Shown here one piece after another: positions 17,701-25,884 of a DNA stretch of 64,000 nt. Below the pieces are notes generated by a model. It was not told the DNA's origin and searched no databases. It was given only the letters and a program-made list of their open reading frames with translations. Positions within the stretch are counted from its first letter, which is position 1, and every line of letters starts with the position of its first letter. A program made the position numbers and the translations under genes. This DNA comes from CAKZLS01 sp963701445 (GTDB taxonomy: Bacteria; Pseudomonadota; Alphaproteobacteria; Rhodospirillales; Defluviicoccaceae): contig CAVPAM010000038.1 of the NCBI GenBank assembly GCA_963701445.1, positions 62,001 to 126,000 of the forward strand, given 5' to 3'.

Positions 17701-19020
17701 ATGCAGTCCGACACCGCGGACAAGGAAAAACCCCGCAAGGGACCGAAGAAGGCGGAAGCCGAGGAACCGACGGCAGCCCGGGGTTCCGTCGACGCCGACG
17801 AGAAGAAGTGGTTCGAGGAGCAGAAGCTCCCCATGGCCGGCGTTCGGGTCATCGACGTGGGCACGTTTCTGGCCGGACCGTACACGGCGTCCATGCTGGG
17901 CGAGTTCGGGGCCGAGGTGCTCAAGGTCGAGCACCCCATCGCCGGCGACCCCATGCGCCGGTTCGGCACGCAGACGAAGCGCCACGACGCCACCCTGGCC
18001 TGGTTGAGCGAGGCGCGAAACAAGAAGTCGGTCACCATTGACCTTCGCCAGGCGCCGGGCGTCGACCTGTTCATCCGCCTGATCAAGAAGGCCGACGTGC
18101 TGATCGAGAACTTCCGGCCCGGCGTCATGGAAGAGTGGGGTCTCGGCTGGGACGTTCTCAAGAAGGCCAATCCCAAGCTGGTGATGCTGCGGGTGTCCGC
18201 CTACGGACAGACCGGCCCCTATCGCCACCGCACCGGGTTCTCCCATATCGCCCATGCCATCGGCGGGCTGTCGTACCTTTGCGGCTTTCCGGGCGAAACC
18301 CCGGTGGTTCCGGGAACGGCGCCGCTCGGCGACTACATGTCGAGCCTCTACGGGGCGATCGGCGTCATGCTGGCGCTTCGCCACGCCGAGAGCACGGGGC
18401 GGGGCCAGGTCATCGACGTGGGAATCTACGAAGCGGTGTTCCGGCAGATGGACGAACTGGCCGCCGCCTATGGCCTGTTCGGCAAGATCCGCGAGCGCGA
18501 GGGCGCCGGCAGCTTCGTCGCCGTCCCGCATGGCCACTTCCGCACCAAGGACGAAAAGTGGGTGGCCATCGCCTGCACCACCGACAAGATGTTCGAACGC
18601 CTTACCGAGGTGATGGAACGCCCGGAGATGGCCTCGCATACGCTCTACGGCGAACAGCGAAAGCGCCTGAGGGCCCGCGACGAGGTCAACGCCATCGTCA
18701 CCGAGTGGACCGGTTCGCTGACCCGCAAGGAACTGATGGACAAGTGCCTCGCCGGGCAGGTGCCCATCGGCAAGCTGAACAACATAGCGGACATTTTCGA
18801 GGACGAGCATTTTCAGGCGCGCGGCAACCTGGTGAGCATGGAAGAGCCCGGAATGGGCCCGGTGGTCATTCCCGGCGTGGTGCCGACCCTTTCGGAGACG
18901 CCCGGCCGGATCACCAATCTCGGCCCGCCGCTCGGCAATGCCACGTACGAAATCATGCGCGAGCTTCTCGGGCTTTCGGCCGACGAGATCGCCCGCTTCC
19001 GCAAGCAAAAGATCATCTAG
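17701..19020 (+). CDS. smtA: Succinyl-CoA:L-malate CoA-transferase subunit A-like
   Basis: 439-residue CaiB/BaiF class III CoA-transferase. A charged, low-complexity N-terminal extension of about 45 residues precedes the core, as I recall for Chloroflexus SmtA. The core includes VRVIDVGTFLAGPYTASMLG, GDPMRRFGTQTKRHDATLAW, LIENFRPGVMEEWGLGW and APLGDYMSSLYGAIG with the likely catalytic Asp at residue 211. SmtAB transfers CoA from succinyl-CoA to malate (and citramalate) in the 3-hydroxypropionate bi-cycle. The next gene is its paralogous partner, 37 bases downstream. Confidence 0.8.
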   Translation: MQSDTADKEKPRKGPKKAEAEEPTAARGSVDADEKKWFEEQKLPMAGVRVIDVGTFLAGPYTASMLGEFGAEVLKVEHPIAGDPMRRFGTQTKRHDATLAWLSEARNKKSVTIDLRQAPGVDLFIRLIKKADVLIENFRPGVMEEWGLGWDVLKKANPKLVMLRVSAYGQTGPYRHRTGFSHIAHAIGGLSYLCGFPGETPVVPGTAPLGDYMSSLYGAIGVMLALRHAESTGRGQVIDVGIYEAVFRQMDELAAAYGLFGKIREREGAGSFVAVPHGHFRTKDEKWVAIACTTDKMFERLTEVMERPEMASHTLYGEQRKRLRARDEVNAIVTEWTGSLTRKELMDKCLAGQVPIGKLNNIADIFEDEHFQARGNLVSMEEPGMGPVVIPGVVPTLSETPGRITNLGPPLGNATYEIMRELLGLSADEIARFRKQKII

Positions 19021-19057
19021 CGCGGCGTATCCGCGACCAGCGCTTAAGAGGTGAACC

Positions 19058-20290
19058 ATGACTGAAGAAACGAAACCCGGAGAAAAGAAACCCGACCTGC
19101 CGCTCACGGGCATCCGCGTGATCGATGTCGCCACCATCATCGCCGCGCCTTATTGCGCCGCCATGCTGGGCGAATTCGGCGCCGATGTGTTGAAGGTGGA
19201 GCATCCCATCGGCGGCGACGCCTGCCGGCGTTTCGGAACGCCGACAAAACGGGGAGATACCCTGACCTGGCTCAGCGAGGCCCGGAACAAGAAGTCCGTG
19301 ACCATCGACCTTCATCGCCCCGAGGGCGTGGAGCTGTTCAAGGGGCTGGCGGCGCAGACCGACATCATCTGCGAGAATTTCCGGCCCGGAACCCTCGAAA
19401 AATGGGGGATCGGCTGGGAAGTCCTGCGCGAGATCAACCCGGGCCTCATCATGCTGCGGGTGTCCGGCTATGGACAGACGGGCCCGTACGCCCGCCGTCC
19501 CGGTTTCGCCCGCATCGCCCACGCGGTGGGCGGCATCGCCTATCTCTCGGGCATGCCCAAGGGCACCCCGGTCACGCCCGGCTCGACCACGCTCGGCGAT
19601 TACATGTCGGGGCTCTATGGCGCCGTCGGCGTGCTGATGGCGCTGCGCTACAAGGAGAAGACCGGCAAGGGCCAGTATATCGACACGGCGTTATACGAAT
19701 CCGTGTTCCGGTGCACCGAGGAACTGGCGCCGGCGTACGCCATGTACGGCACGATCCGCGAGCGCCATGGCCCGCACATCGAAAGCGCCTGCCCGTACGG
19801 CCACTTCCCCACCCGCGACGGCGGATGGGTCGCCATCGCCTGCACCACCGACAAGCTGTTCGCCCGGCTGGCCAAGGCCATGGGGCGGCCGGAGCTGGCG
19901 TCCACCTCTCTCTACGGCCTGCAGTCGGAGCGGCTCGAGAACCGGGGCGACGTCAACGAGATCGTCCGCGACTGGTGCGGTTCGCTGAGCCGGGACGAGG
20001 TCCTGGAACGCTGCAACGCGGTCGGCGCCCCGGCCGGGCCGTTGAACAATATCCGGGACATTTTCGCCAACCGGCAGTTCCACGCGCGCCGCAATATGGT
20101 GTCCATCGACGACGAGGACGTGGGCGAGACCATCATCGTGCCGAATATCGTCCCGAGACTGTCCGAGACGCCGGGCCGGATCGAACATCTCGGCCCCAGG
20201 CTGGGCGAACACACCGATGACGTGCTGAAGGACCTGCTCGGCATGAGCGATGCCCAGATCGCCGAGTTGCGCGAGAAACGGGTGATCTGA
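19058..20290 (+). CDS. smtB: Succinyl-CoA:L-malate CoA-transferase subunit B-like
   Basis: 410-residue class III CoA-transferase, close paralogue of the preceding gene but without the long N-terminal extension. Core motifs: IRVIDVATIIAAPYCAAMLG, CRRFGTPTKRGDTLTWLSEA, ICENFRPGTLEKWGIGW and TTLGDYMSGLYGAVG with the likely catalytic Asp at residue 181. Two adjacent, similar but unequal subunits match the SmtAB arrangement. Activity towards other dicarboxylates such as citramalate or itaconate is possible and untested by sequence alone. Confidence 0.8.
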   Translation: MTEETKPGEKKPDLPLTGIRVIDVATIIAAPYCAAMLGEFGADVLKVEHPIGGDACRRFGTPTKRGDTLTWLSEARNKKSVTIDLHRPEGVELFKGLAAQTDIICENFRPGTLEKWGIGWEVLREINPGLIMLRVSGYGQTGPYARRPGFARIAHAVGGIAYLSGMPKGTPVTPGSTTLGDYMSGLYGAVGVLMALRYKEKTGKGQYIDTALYESVFRCTEELAPAYAMYGTIRERHGPHIESACPYGHFPTRDGGWVAIACTTDKLFARLAKAMGRPELASTSLYGLQSERLENRGDVNEIVRDWCGSLSRDEVLERCNAVGAPAGPLNNIRDIFANRQFHARRNMVSIDDEDVGETIIVPNIVPRLSETPGRIEHLGPRLGEHTDDVLKDLLGMSDAQIAELREKRVI

Positions 20291-20306
20291 ACCGCGACGG
20301 TACGTT

Positions 20307-20323
20307 CGGGCGGACACCGCCCG
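20307..20323 (+). terminator. Hairpin after smtB
   Basis: CGGGCGG-ACA-CCGCCCG, a 7-bp GC stem with a 3-base loop starting 17 bases after the smtB stop and followed by TTCGTTC. It could end or attenuate the smtAB transcript before the dehalogenase gene. Confidence 0.45.
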
Positions 20324-20372
20324 TTCGTTCCGGCGGGCAGGGGTGGACACGACAACGGCGAGAGGCGGAAGC

Positions 20373-21056
20373 ATGACCAAGACGCTCGCGTTCGACGTCT
20401 ATGGCACGCTGATCGACACCTCGGGCGTGATCGAGAAGCTCAAGGACCATGTTCCCGACCGGTCCGCCGCGTTTTCAGCGATGTGGCGGGAAAAGCAACT
20501 CGAGTATTCGTTCCGCCGCGGGTTGATGCAGAACTACCGGGACTTCTCCGTGTGCACGCGGCAGGCGCTGGACTACACCTGCCGCGTTCTCGACGTCGAT
20601 CTGGCGGAAGCGGACCGCGACGGTCTGATGCAGGTTTACCGGGTCCTGCCGGCGTTTCCGGAGGTCACCGGGGCCCTGGAGACGCTGCGCGCGAGGGACG
20701 CGCGGCTGTTCGCGTTCTCAAACGGCACGGCGGACGCCGTTCGCGGCCTGCTGCGCAATGCCGGCATCGACGGTTTCTTCGACGATGTGGTCAGTACCGA
20801 CGAAATCCGCAGTTTCAAGCCGAATCCCGGCGTCTACGCCCACTTCCTCCGCCGGTCGGGGGCGACCGGCGCCGAGGCATGGCTGATTTCCAGCAACCCC
20901 TTCGACGTGATCGGCGCCATCTCCGCCGGCATGCGGGCGGCCTGGGTCCGGCGATCGTCCCAGGCGGTTTTCGACCCCTGGGAGATCCAGCCCACCGTGA
21001 CCATCGGCGGGCTCGCCGAGCTTCCCGACTCGCTGGGTCTCGGTTCAGCCGCCTGA
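20373..21056 (+). CDS. Haloacid dehalogenase type II (HAD superfamily)
   Basis: 227 residues. The HAD nucleophile motif is LAFDVYGTLIDTSG, motif II FAFSNGTADAV, motif III lysine in IRSFKPNPGVYAH and the acidic motif SSNPFDVIGAISAGM. The order and spacing match L-2-haloacid dehalogenases, which hydrolyse 2-halocarboxylic acids to D-2-hydroxy acids; other small-phosphatase roles are possible. The ATG at 20373 was chosen because the HAD motif normally begins within five residues of the start. Its 3' end overlaps the peroxiredoxin remnant on the other strand by 12 bases. Confidence 0.85.
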   Translation: MTKTLAFDVYGTLIDTSGVIEKLKDHVPDRSAAFSAMWREKQLEYSFRRGLMQNYRDFSVCTRQALDYTCRVLDVDLAEADRDGLMQVYRVLPAFPEVTGALETLRARDARLFAFSNGTADAVRGLLRNAGIDGFFDDVVSTDEIRSFKPNPGVYAHFLRRSGATGAEAWLISSNPFDVIGAISAGMRAAWVRRSSQAVFDPWEIQPTVTIGGLAELPDSLGLGSAA

Positions 21057-21335
21057 CGCATCGATCACCTCGCCGTGCGCGGGGTAGTCGTTGGCGATGA
21101 CAAAGTCGAGCGCTTTCAGAATGTCGCCGAACGCGGGCCGGGCGAACGGCATGGTCTGGACCGCGCCGAAGGAGAGCGTTCCGTCCGGGCGGATCACGAA
21201 CAGGCCGGGTTCGCTGAACAGCGCCGGTTCCTCGACGCCGATGGACGGCGTCTCCCCGAGATGCGACGGCCGCGTGGGGCGGCCTTGCGGACTCATGACG
21301 CCGGCAACGGGATCCGGCAAGGCGAGCGCCGGCAC
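21045..21335 (-). pseudogene. C-terminal remnant of an AhpC/TSA-type peroxiredoxin-like protein
   Basis: About 96 codons from GTG at 21335 (ATG at 21296). Residues after about 30 read IGVEEPALFSEPGLFVIRPDGTL, QTMPFARPAFGDILKALDFVI and NDYPAHGEV, the typical end of an AhpC/TSA-family redoxin of about 190 residues. The N-terminal half with the peroxidatic cysteine is missing and replaced by a short unrelated lead that directly follows the ACR3 stop. A deletion between the two genes is the simplest explanation. It could still be translated from the arsenic operon, but not as a peroxidase. Confidence 0.65.
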
Positions 21336-21338
21336 CCG

Positions 21339-22443
21339 TCAGGTCTTGGCGAACAGCCCCCGGGTGCGATTGGCGATGGCGACGAGCGAGAGCATGACCG
21401 GCACCTCCACCAGGACGCCGACCACGGTGGTCAGCGCCGCGCCCGAGTTCAGGCCGAACAGGCTGATGGCGACGGCGACCGCGAGTTCGAAGAAGTTGGA
21501 CGTTCCGATCAAGGCGCACGGGGCCGCCACGTTGAACGGGACCCGCCATGCCCAGGCGGCGGCGTAGGCCACGATGAAGATGCCGTAGGATTGGATGACC
21601 AACGGGACGGCGATGAGCGCGATCAACAGGGGGCGGTCGAGAATGATCTGGCCCTGGAAGCCGAACAACAGCACCACCGTCGCCAGCAGCCCGAGAACCG
21701 AGAAGGGCTTTACCGCGCCGGTGAACCGGCTGACCGCCGCGTCGCCGGTTTCGCCCTTGCCGGCGTGATGGGTGAGCCACCTTCGGGTCAGCGCTCCGGC
21801 CGCCAGCGGGATCACCACGTACAGGCCGACGGACAGCAGCAACGTCTCCCACGGCACCACGATGTCGGTGACGCCGAGCAGAAGCGCGACGATGGGCGCG
21901 AAGGCGAAGATCATGATCACGTCGTTCACCGAGACCTGCACCAGCGTGTAGGTCGGATCGCCGCGGGTGAGCTGTGACCATACGAACACCATGGCGGTGC
22001 ACGGCGCCGCGCCGAGCAGGATCAGCCCGGCGATGTATTGCTGGGCATCGGCCGGCGCGATCAGGTCGGCGAACAGGACCTCGAAAAACAGGACGCCGAG
22101 GGCCGCCATGGTAAACGGCTTGACCAGCCAGTTGATCACGATGGTGATGATCAGGCCCTTCGGCCGGTCGCCGATGTGGCGCAGGCTGGCGAAGTCGACG
22201 TTGACCATCATCGGGTAGACCATGGCCCAGATCAGAACGGCGACCACGAGGTTGACCGAGGCGTACTCGAGGTCCGCCAGAACCTCGAACAGCGACGGGA
22301 ACACGCTCCCGAGCGCGATGCCCGCGACGATGCACAGCGCCACCCAGACGGACAGGTAGCGCTCGAAGACGCCGAGCCCCGGTTTCTCCGAGCTTGCTCT
22401 CCGCCCCGGTTCCGGCGGATACGGTCACGTCCTCGGCGCTCAT
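21339..22443 (-). CDS. arsB: ACR3-type arsenite efflux transporter (frameshifted near N-terminus)
   Basis: About 367 residues with ten membrane segments. ACR3 marks are PMMVNVDFASLRHIGDRPKG, LILLGAAPCTAMVFVWSQL with the functional cysteine, SVNDVIMIFAFAPIVALLLG and IGTSNFFELAVAVAISLFGL. It exports arsenite using the proton motive force. The ATG at 22443 is preceded by GGAGCAAGGA, but the first 20 codons are in another frame: one G too many at about 22388-22389 separates MSAEDVTV...ESKL from EKPGLGVFERYLSVW. It is the fourth gene of the arsenic operon. Confidence 0.88.
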
Positions 22444-22491
22444 GTGGTCCTTGCTCCGTTACGACGGTCTGATGGTGTTTAGCGGAAACGC

Positions 22492-23028
22492 CTACGGCGC
22501 GGCCGGGGTGGATGCTTCCGCCATTTTTCCGATCCCATCGAGGTTTTTCTGCAGGGTCAGCCTGTCCAGCGACGCGATCGGCAGATTGACGAAAATGCTG
22601 ATGCGCTGGGTCAGCATCCGCATGCACTCGGCGAAGGCGGCGCGCTTCTCCGCTTCCGAGCCCTCGACGGCGGCGGGATCGGGGAGGCCCCAGTGCGCCG
22701 ACATGGGCTGTCCCGGCCACACCGGGCAGACCTCGCTGGCGGCGTTGTCGCAGACCGTGAACACGAAATCCAGCTTCGGCGCGCCGGGTTTCGCGAACTC
22801 GTCCCAGCTCTTGGACCGCAGTCCGCCGGTGGGATAATTCTGGTGCGCGAGAAGATCCAGGGCGTAGGGATTGACCCGTCCCGTGGGTTGGCTGCCGGCG
22901 CTGAAGGCCTTGAATTCGCCCCGGCCGTATCGGTTGAGGATGCTTTCGGCCAGCACGCTGCGCGCCGAGTTGCCGGTGCAGAGAAACAGAACGTTGAATA
23001 CCTTGCCGCCAGGCGGTGTGCTTGTCAT
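22492..23028 (-). CDS. arsC: Arsenate reductase, low-molecular-weight phosphatase type
   Basis: 178 residues. The N-terminal CX5R loop VLFLCTGNSARSVLAES marks the PTPase-fold arsenate reductases, followed by AFSAGSQPTGRVNPYAL and the Asp-Pro pair in HWGLPDPAAVEG. It reduces arsenate to arsenite for export by ACR3, using thioredoxin or a similar thiol system. The ATG at 23028 is the first Met before the fold. It differs completely from the second arsC, which uses glutaredoxin. Confidence 0.9.
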   Translation of the reverse strand: MTSTPPGGKVFNVLFLCTGNSARSVLAESILNRYGRGEFKAFSAGSQPTGRVNPYALDLLAHQNYPTGGLRSKSWDEFAKPGAPKLDFVFTVCDNAASEVCPVWPGQPMSAHWGLPDPAAVEGSEAEKRAAFAECMRMLTQRISIFVNLPIASLDRLTLQKNLDGIGKMAEASTPAAP

Positions 23029-23054
23029 GGCGAGCCTCTTCTCACTTCTCGTGC

Positions 23055-23465
23055 CTAACGTGTTGCATTCGCGACGGGCTCGCCGTCCTCCTTGAAGAAC
23101 GGCTTCCGTTGCGGGTTGGGAAGGATATCGAGGACGGTCTCCGACGGCCGGCACAGCTTGACGCCCAGGGGTGTGACGACGATGGGCCGATTGATCAGAA
23201 TCGGGTGTTCCATCATCAGGTCGATCAGCGCGTCGTCGGTGAACTTCGGATCGTCGAGGCCCAGTTCGTCGTAGGGCGTGCCCTTGCGGCGGAGCAGTTC
23301 GCGGGGCGAAATGCCCATCCGCCCGATCAGGTCGACCAGTCGCTCACGGCTCGGCGGCGTCTTCAGGTACTCGACGACCGTCGGCTCCTCGCCGGAGTTC
23401 CGGATCATCGCCAGGACGTTCCGCGACGTCCCGCACTTCGGATTGTGATAAATGGTGATCGTCAC
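23055..23465 (-). CDS. arsC: Arsenate reductase, glutaredoxin-dependent
   Basis: 136 residues of the ArsC/Spx thioredoxin-fold family: ITIYHNPKCGTSRNVLAMI contains the catalytic cysteine, followed by VVEYLKTPPSRERLVDLI and the arginine-containing PILINRPIVVTPLGVKLCRP. Uses glutathione and glutaredoxin to reduce arsenate. GTG start at 23465. Its start overlaps the predicted 3' end of arsR by about 120 bases in another frame, which is unusual and may reflect another uncorrected base error in arsR. Confidence 0.9.
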   Translation of the reverse strand: MTITIYHNPKCGTSRNVLAMIRNSGEEPTVVEYLKTPPSRERLVDLIGRMGISPRELLRRKGTPYDELGLDDPKFTDDALIDLMMEHPILINRPIVVTPLGVKLCRPSETVLDILPNPQRKPFFKEDGEPVANATR

Positions 23466-23788
23466 CGCATGGTCCTCCGCTTTCGTATCCGCACAATTCA
23501 GGGTGACCCTGGCAGCAGTCCTCGGTCAGAAAATCCACAAGTCTGCGTGTTCCCTCCACGTCCACCGCGTAATAGATGCGCCGTTGAACCCGCCAGGAGC
23601 GCAACAGCCCGGCCCGTTCGAGGTGAGCCAGATGATGCGACAGCGTGGAAGGAGGCACGCCGACCCGCTCCGCGACCTCGCCCGCCGGCAATCCGCTCGG
23701 ACCCTCGCGCACCAGCAGCCGGAACACCGCCAATCGGTGCTCCTGTGCCAGTGCGCCCAGCGCCTCGATCGACCTTTGTCATTTCCAT
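23344..23788 (-). CDS. arsR: ArsR-family arsenic-responsive repressor (frameshifted)
   Basis: Winged-helix repressor. After removing one G at 23773-23774 the protein begins with MxMTKSIEALGALAQEHRLA and continues into VFRLLVREGPSGLPAGEVAE, the recognition helix VPPSTLSHHLAHLERAGLL and the wing VQRRIYYAVD. Candidate arsenite ligands lie in the C-terminal DCCQGHPELC. As written, the N-terminal 15 codons are in another frame. The C-terminal 50 residues beyond the Cys cluster look non-conserved and overlap arsC, so the real end may be earlier. An operator abuts the start codon. Confidence 0.8.
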
Positions 23789-23808
23789 ATTTCGACGTTA
23801 ATCGAAAT
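23789..23808. promoter_or_regulatory. ArsR operator
   Basis: Perfect inverted repeat ATTTCGA-N6-TCGAAAT touching the first candidate arsR ATG, with a further TTTCGAT half-site just upstream. Its place and sequence fit an autoregulatory ArsR box controlling the arsenic operon. Confidence 0.7.
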
Positions 23809-23842
23809 GAATGTTTCGATCAAGGCGCCGAAAGTGTCGGAT

Positions 23843-24133
23843 TCAGTTTTCGCCGCCGGTGAATGGTTCGACAAAAGGATTGTGAAATCGGACGCCATTG
23901 AGGGTGCGGCCGTGCCGAAAGTCCTCGGTCACCAGCAGGCCGCAGCCGCCATCCTTCGCGCACGCCCAAAGCATGGCGTCCCAAAATGCCAGTCGATGAT
24001 CCGGAGGGTGAGCATGCAATCCAGTTCCGGGCCCGCGCCACAACCGGGAGGCTACGCGATGTCGGTCGCCGGCGTCCCGATCGAGGGCGTAGACCAAGAT
24101 ATTGCTGTCGAAGGTGAACCGCTCACCGCTCAT
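23843..24133 (-). pseudogene. Decayed VapC-type PIN toxin
   Basis: The start MSGERFTFDSNILVYALDRD is a clean PIN domain beginning with the first catalytic Asp, and the end HRLAFWDAMLWACAKDGGC ... LVTEDFRHGRTLNGVRFHNPF is a clean PIN C-terminus. Between them about 40 residues are missing, including the region with the second catalytic acid. Fragments of the missing part appear in other frames (VARAR, then LDCMLTLR). The gene therefore has a deletion plus shifts and is unlikely to encode an active nuclease. It overlaps the antitoxin end by 11 bases. Confidence 0.75.
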
Positions 24134-24372
24134 AGAGGTCTTCGCGGCGGAAGCCACCGCCGCCGAGAGGATAACCGCGACGCATGCGTTCGAGCGTGCG
24201 GCCCAGCGCGGCCCGCTGCTCGCCCGTCAATCCGCGTTCGTGGTCCACGGGGCGTCAGCTTGGCGACCGGCCGGCCGCGCCGGGTGATGACGAATTCGTC
24301 CCCCTGTTCGACAGCCGCCACGTAACGGGAGAAGTGCTGGTTGGCTTGGCGAAGGCTGATCCGGTCCCGCAT
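24123..24372 (-). CDS. Phd/YefM-family antitoxin (frameshifted)
   Basis: MRDRISLRQANQHFSRYVAA then VEQGDEFVITRRGRPVAKL is the Phd/YefM DNA-binding domain. One extra base in a 4-base homopolymer at 24249-24252 shifts the frame; without it the tail reads VDHERGLTGEQRAALGRTLE and ends EDLYER, the expected toxin-binding end, 82 residues in all. The start codon of the PIN toxin lies inside its last codons. With the toxin damaged, selection to keep this gene may be relaxed. Confidence 0.8.
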
Positions 24373-24521
24373 GGGAGCCTCTTCAATCTGTTTCTCGGCT
24401 AAAAATGTAGTACATCCGACAAAAACTCGCAAGGGGGCTTTAGGTCGACGACGAGGTGAGGCCGTTGTTGCCATTCTGCGATCGAACTCGGGCGGCAACG
24501 AGTCCCGGACCGGGACACGAG

Positions 24522-25004
24522 CTAAGAGCCCGACTCCGGATCGTCGCGGTCCGGGTGCTGGAAGCTGACGATGTGTCTCGGCGCGCCGGTGAGGCCGCCG
24601 TCCGCCGTTTCCTCGCTGGGCAGGGCGTCGACGCGCTTTAACCAGGACAGCCGGCTCTCCACGCCATAGTGACGTTCGGGCGGCGCGCGCTCCGGGTCGT
24701 CGAGGCTGCCGATGGTGACGTCGATCCACTCGCTGTCCACGTACCGGAAGAACAGCGGGGTTCCGCAGGCCGGGCAAAATCCACGCTCCGCCGCCGAGGA
24801 ACTCCTGAAAACCGCCGGCGCGCCCCGGGTCCAGGTGAAATCGGCGAGGCGGACGGGCGCGAGCGCGGCAAAGGCATTACCGACGGCTTTCTGGCACATT
24901 CGGCAGTGACAGAGGTGGACCTGCTCCGGATCCGCGTGGAGGGCGTATCGAACCGCGCCGCATTGGCAGCCGCCGGAATGGAGCGTTGGGCGTTGCAAAC
25001 TCAT
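24522..25004 (-). CDS. GFA-family zinc-binding protein
   Basis: 160 residues of the glutathione-dependent formaldehyde-activating (Gfa/CENP-V) fold. Zinc ligands are in GGCQCGAVRYAL, CHCRMCQKAVG and FCPACGTPLFF; GSLDDPERAPPERHYGVESR is the typical later segment. Most relatives are annotated only as GFA-family proteins; a role in handling S-hydroxymethyl-glutathione or other glutathione adducts is possible but not shown. The ATG at 25004 begins MSLQRPTLHSGGCQCG. The 229-base region upstream holds the sigma-E promoter of rpoE on the other strand. Confidence 0.85.
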   Translation of the reverse strand: MSLQRPTLHSGGCQCGAVRYALHADPEQVHLCHCRMCQKAVGNAFAALAPVRLADFTWTRGAPAVFRSSSAAERGFCPACGTPLFFRYVDSEWIDVTIGSLDDPERAPPERHYGVESRLSWLKRVDALPSEETADGGLTGAPRHIVSFQHPDRDDPESGS

Positions 25005-25175
25005 TTGCCTCTCACACAGACCGAAAAACGCTGGCCCCGACACGAGGAAACTATACATCAGATGGGCGGACCCCGCGGCGTTTTTCCGATGTTCTCGCCG
25101 GCGATGTCCACCGCGTCCGGATAAAGACGCGGACCGCCTCGAAGCTCCGGGTAGCGCGTTTTTTGCATTCCAGGC

Positions 25176-25205
25176 TGATCTATCGGCGGCGCGATTGCGT
25201 AAGCT
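25176..25205 (+). promoter_or_regulatory. RpoE-type promoter of rpoE-chrR
   Basis: TGATCT-N18-TAAGCT. The spacing and -35 match both the second site at 33488-33517 and the TGATCC-type promoters known for the Rhodobacter RpoE/ChrR system. It predicts autoregulation and a transcript start about 20 bases before the ATG at 25234. Confidence 0.7.
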
Positions 25206-25233
25206 CTTCGTACCTAAGCTTTTTGGGGTAGAC

Positions 25234-25884
25234 ATGAGCATGACAGCTGTCATTAGCTACACGCCGCACAATATTTCGTGGGCGCCGTGTCCCGTGGGGA
25301 CGAGGGCGTCATCGAGCAGGGCGGAGCTAAAGGTGGACAACGAGCGTCTGAGCGGTCTGATCGTATCGATAGCGAGGTCGGGAGACCGCGGTGCGTTTGC
25401 GGCCTTATTCAATCATTTCGCGCCAAGACTGAAGGCCTTCGCGGTCCGGCAGGGCGTTGGCGCCACGACGGCCGAGGAGTTGATGCAGGAAGCCATGTTG
25501 TCGGTCTGGCGCAAGGCTCACACGTACGATCCGCAGCGCGCCACGGCATCCACCTGGGTGTTCACGATCCTGCGCAACAAGCGGATCGACATGCTGCGGC
25601 GGGAGCACCGGCCGGAGGCGAACATAGACGACGTGCCGGAACAGGCATCCGAAGCGGCCGGCGCCGACGACGATTATCAGGCCCGGCAAACGCGACAGCT
25701 TTTGTTACGGGCCATGGACGAATTGCCGGCCGATCAGGTCGAGGTGCTTCAGAAAGCTTTTTTTGAGGACAAGTCCCACAGCGTGGTAGCCGAGGAATTG
25801 AATCTGCCGCTCGGGACGGTGAAATCGAGAATAAGATTGGCGTTGACGCGAATGCGCGCGGCGTTGCCGGAGAGTCAAATATGA
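25234..25884 (+). CDS. rpoE: ECF sigma factor RpoE (ChrR-regulated)
   Basis: 216 residues. Sigma region 2 covers FAALFNHFAPRLKAFAVRQG through EELMQEAMLSVWRKAHTYDP and TASTWVFTILRNKRID; region 4 is LPADQVEVLQKAFFEDKSHS with the helix-turn-helix VAEELNLPLGTVKSRIRLAL. The group is the one paired with ChrR, which answers singlet oxygen and related oxidants. The ATG at 25234 was chosen because the predicted promoter ends at 25205, ruling out an earlier in-frame start at 25195; a GTG at 25333 is a shorter option. Its stop overlaps the chrR start (ATGA). Confidence 0.9.
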   Translation: MSMTAVISYTPHNISWAPCPVGTRASSSRAELKVDNERLSGLIVSIARSGDRGAFAALFNHFAPRLKAFAVRQGVGATTAEELMQEAMLSVWRKAHTYDPQRATASTWVFTILRNKRIDMLRREHRPEANIDDVPEQASEAAGADDDYQARQTRQLLLRAMDELPADQVEVLQKAFFEDKSHSVVAEELNLPLGTVKSRIRLALTRMRAALPESQI

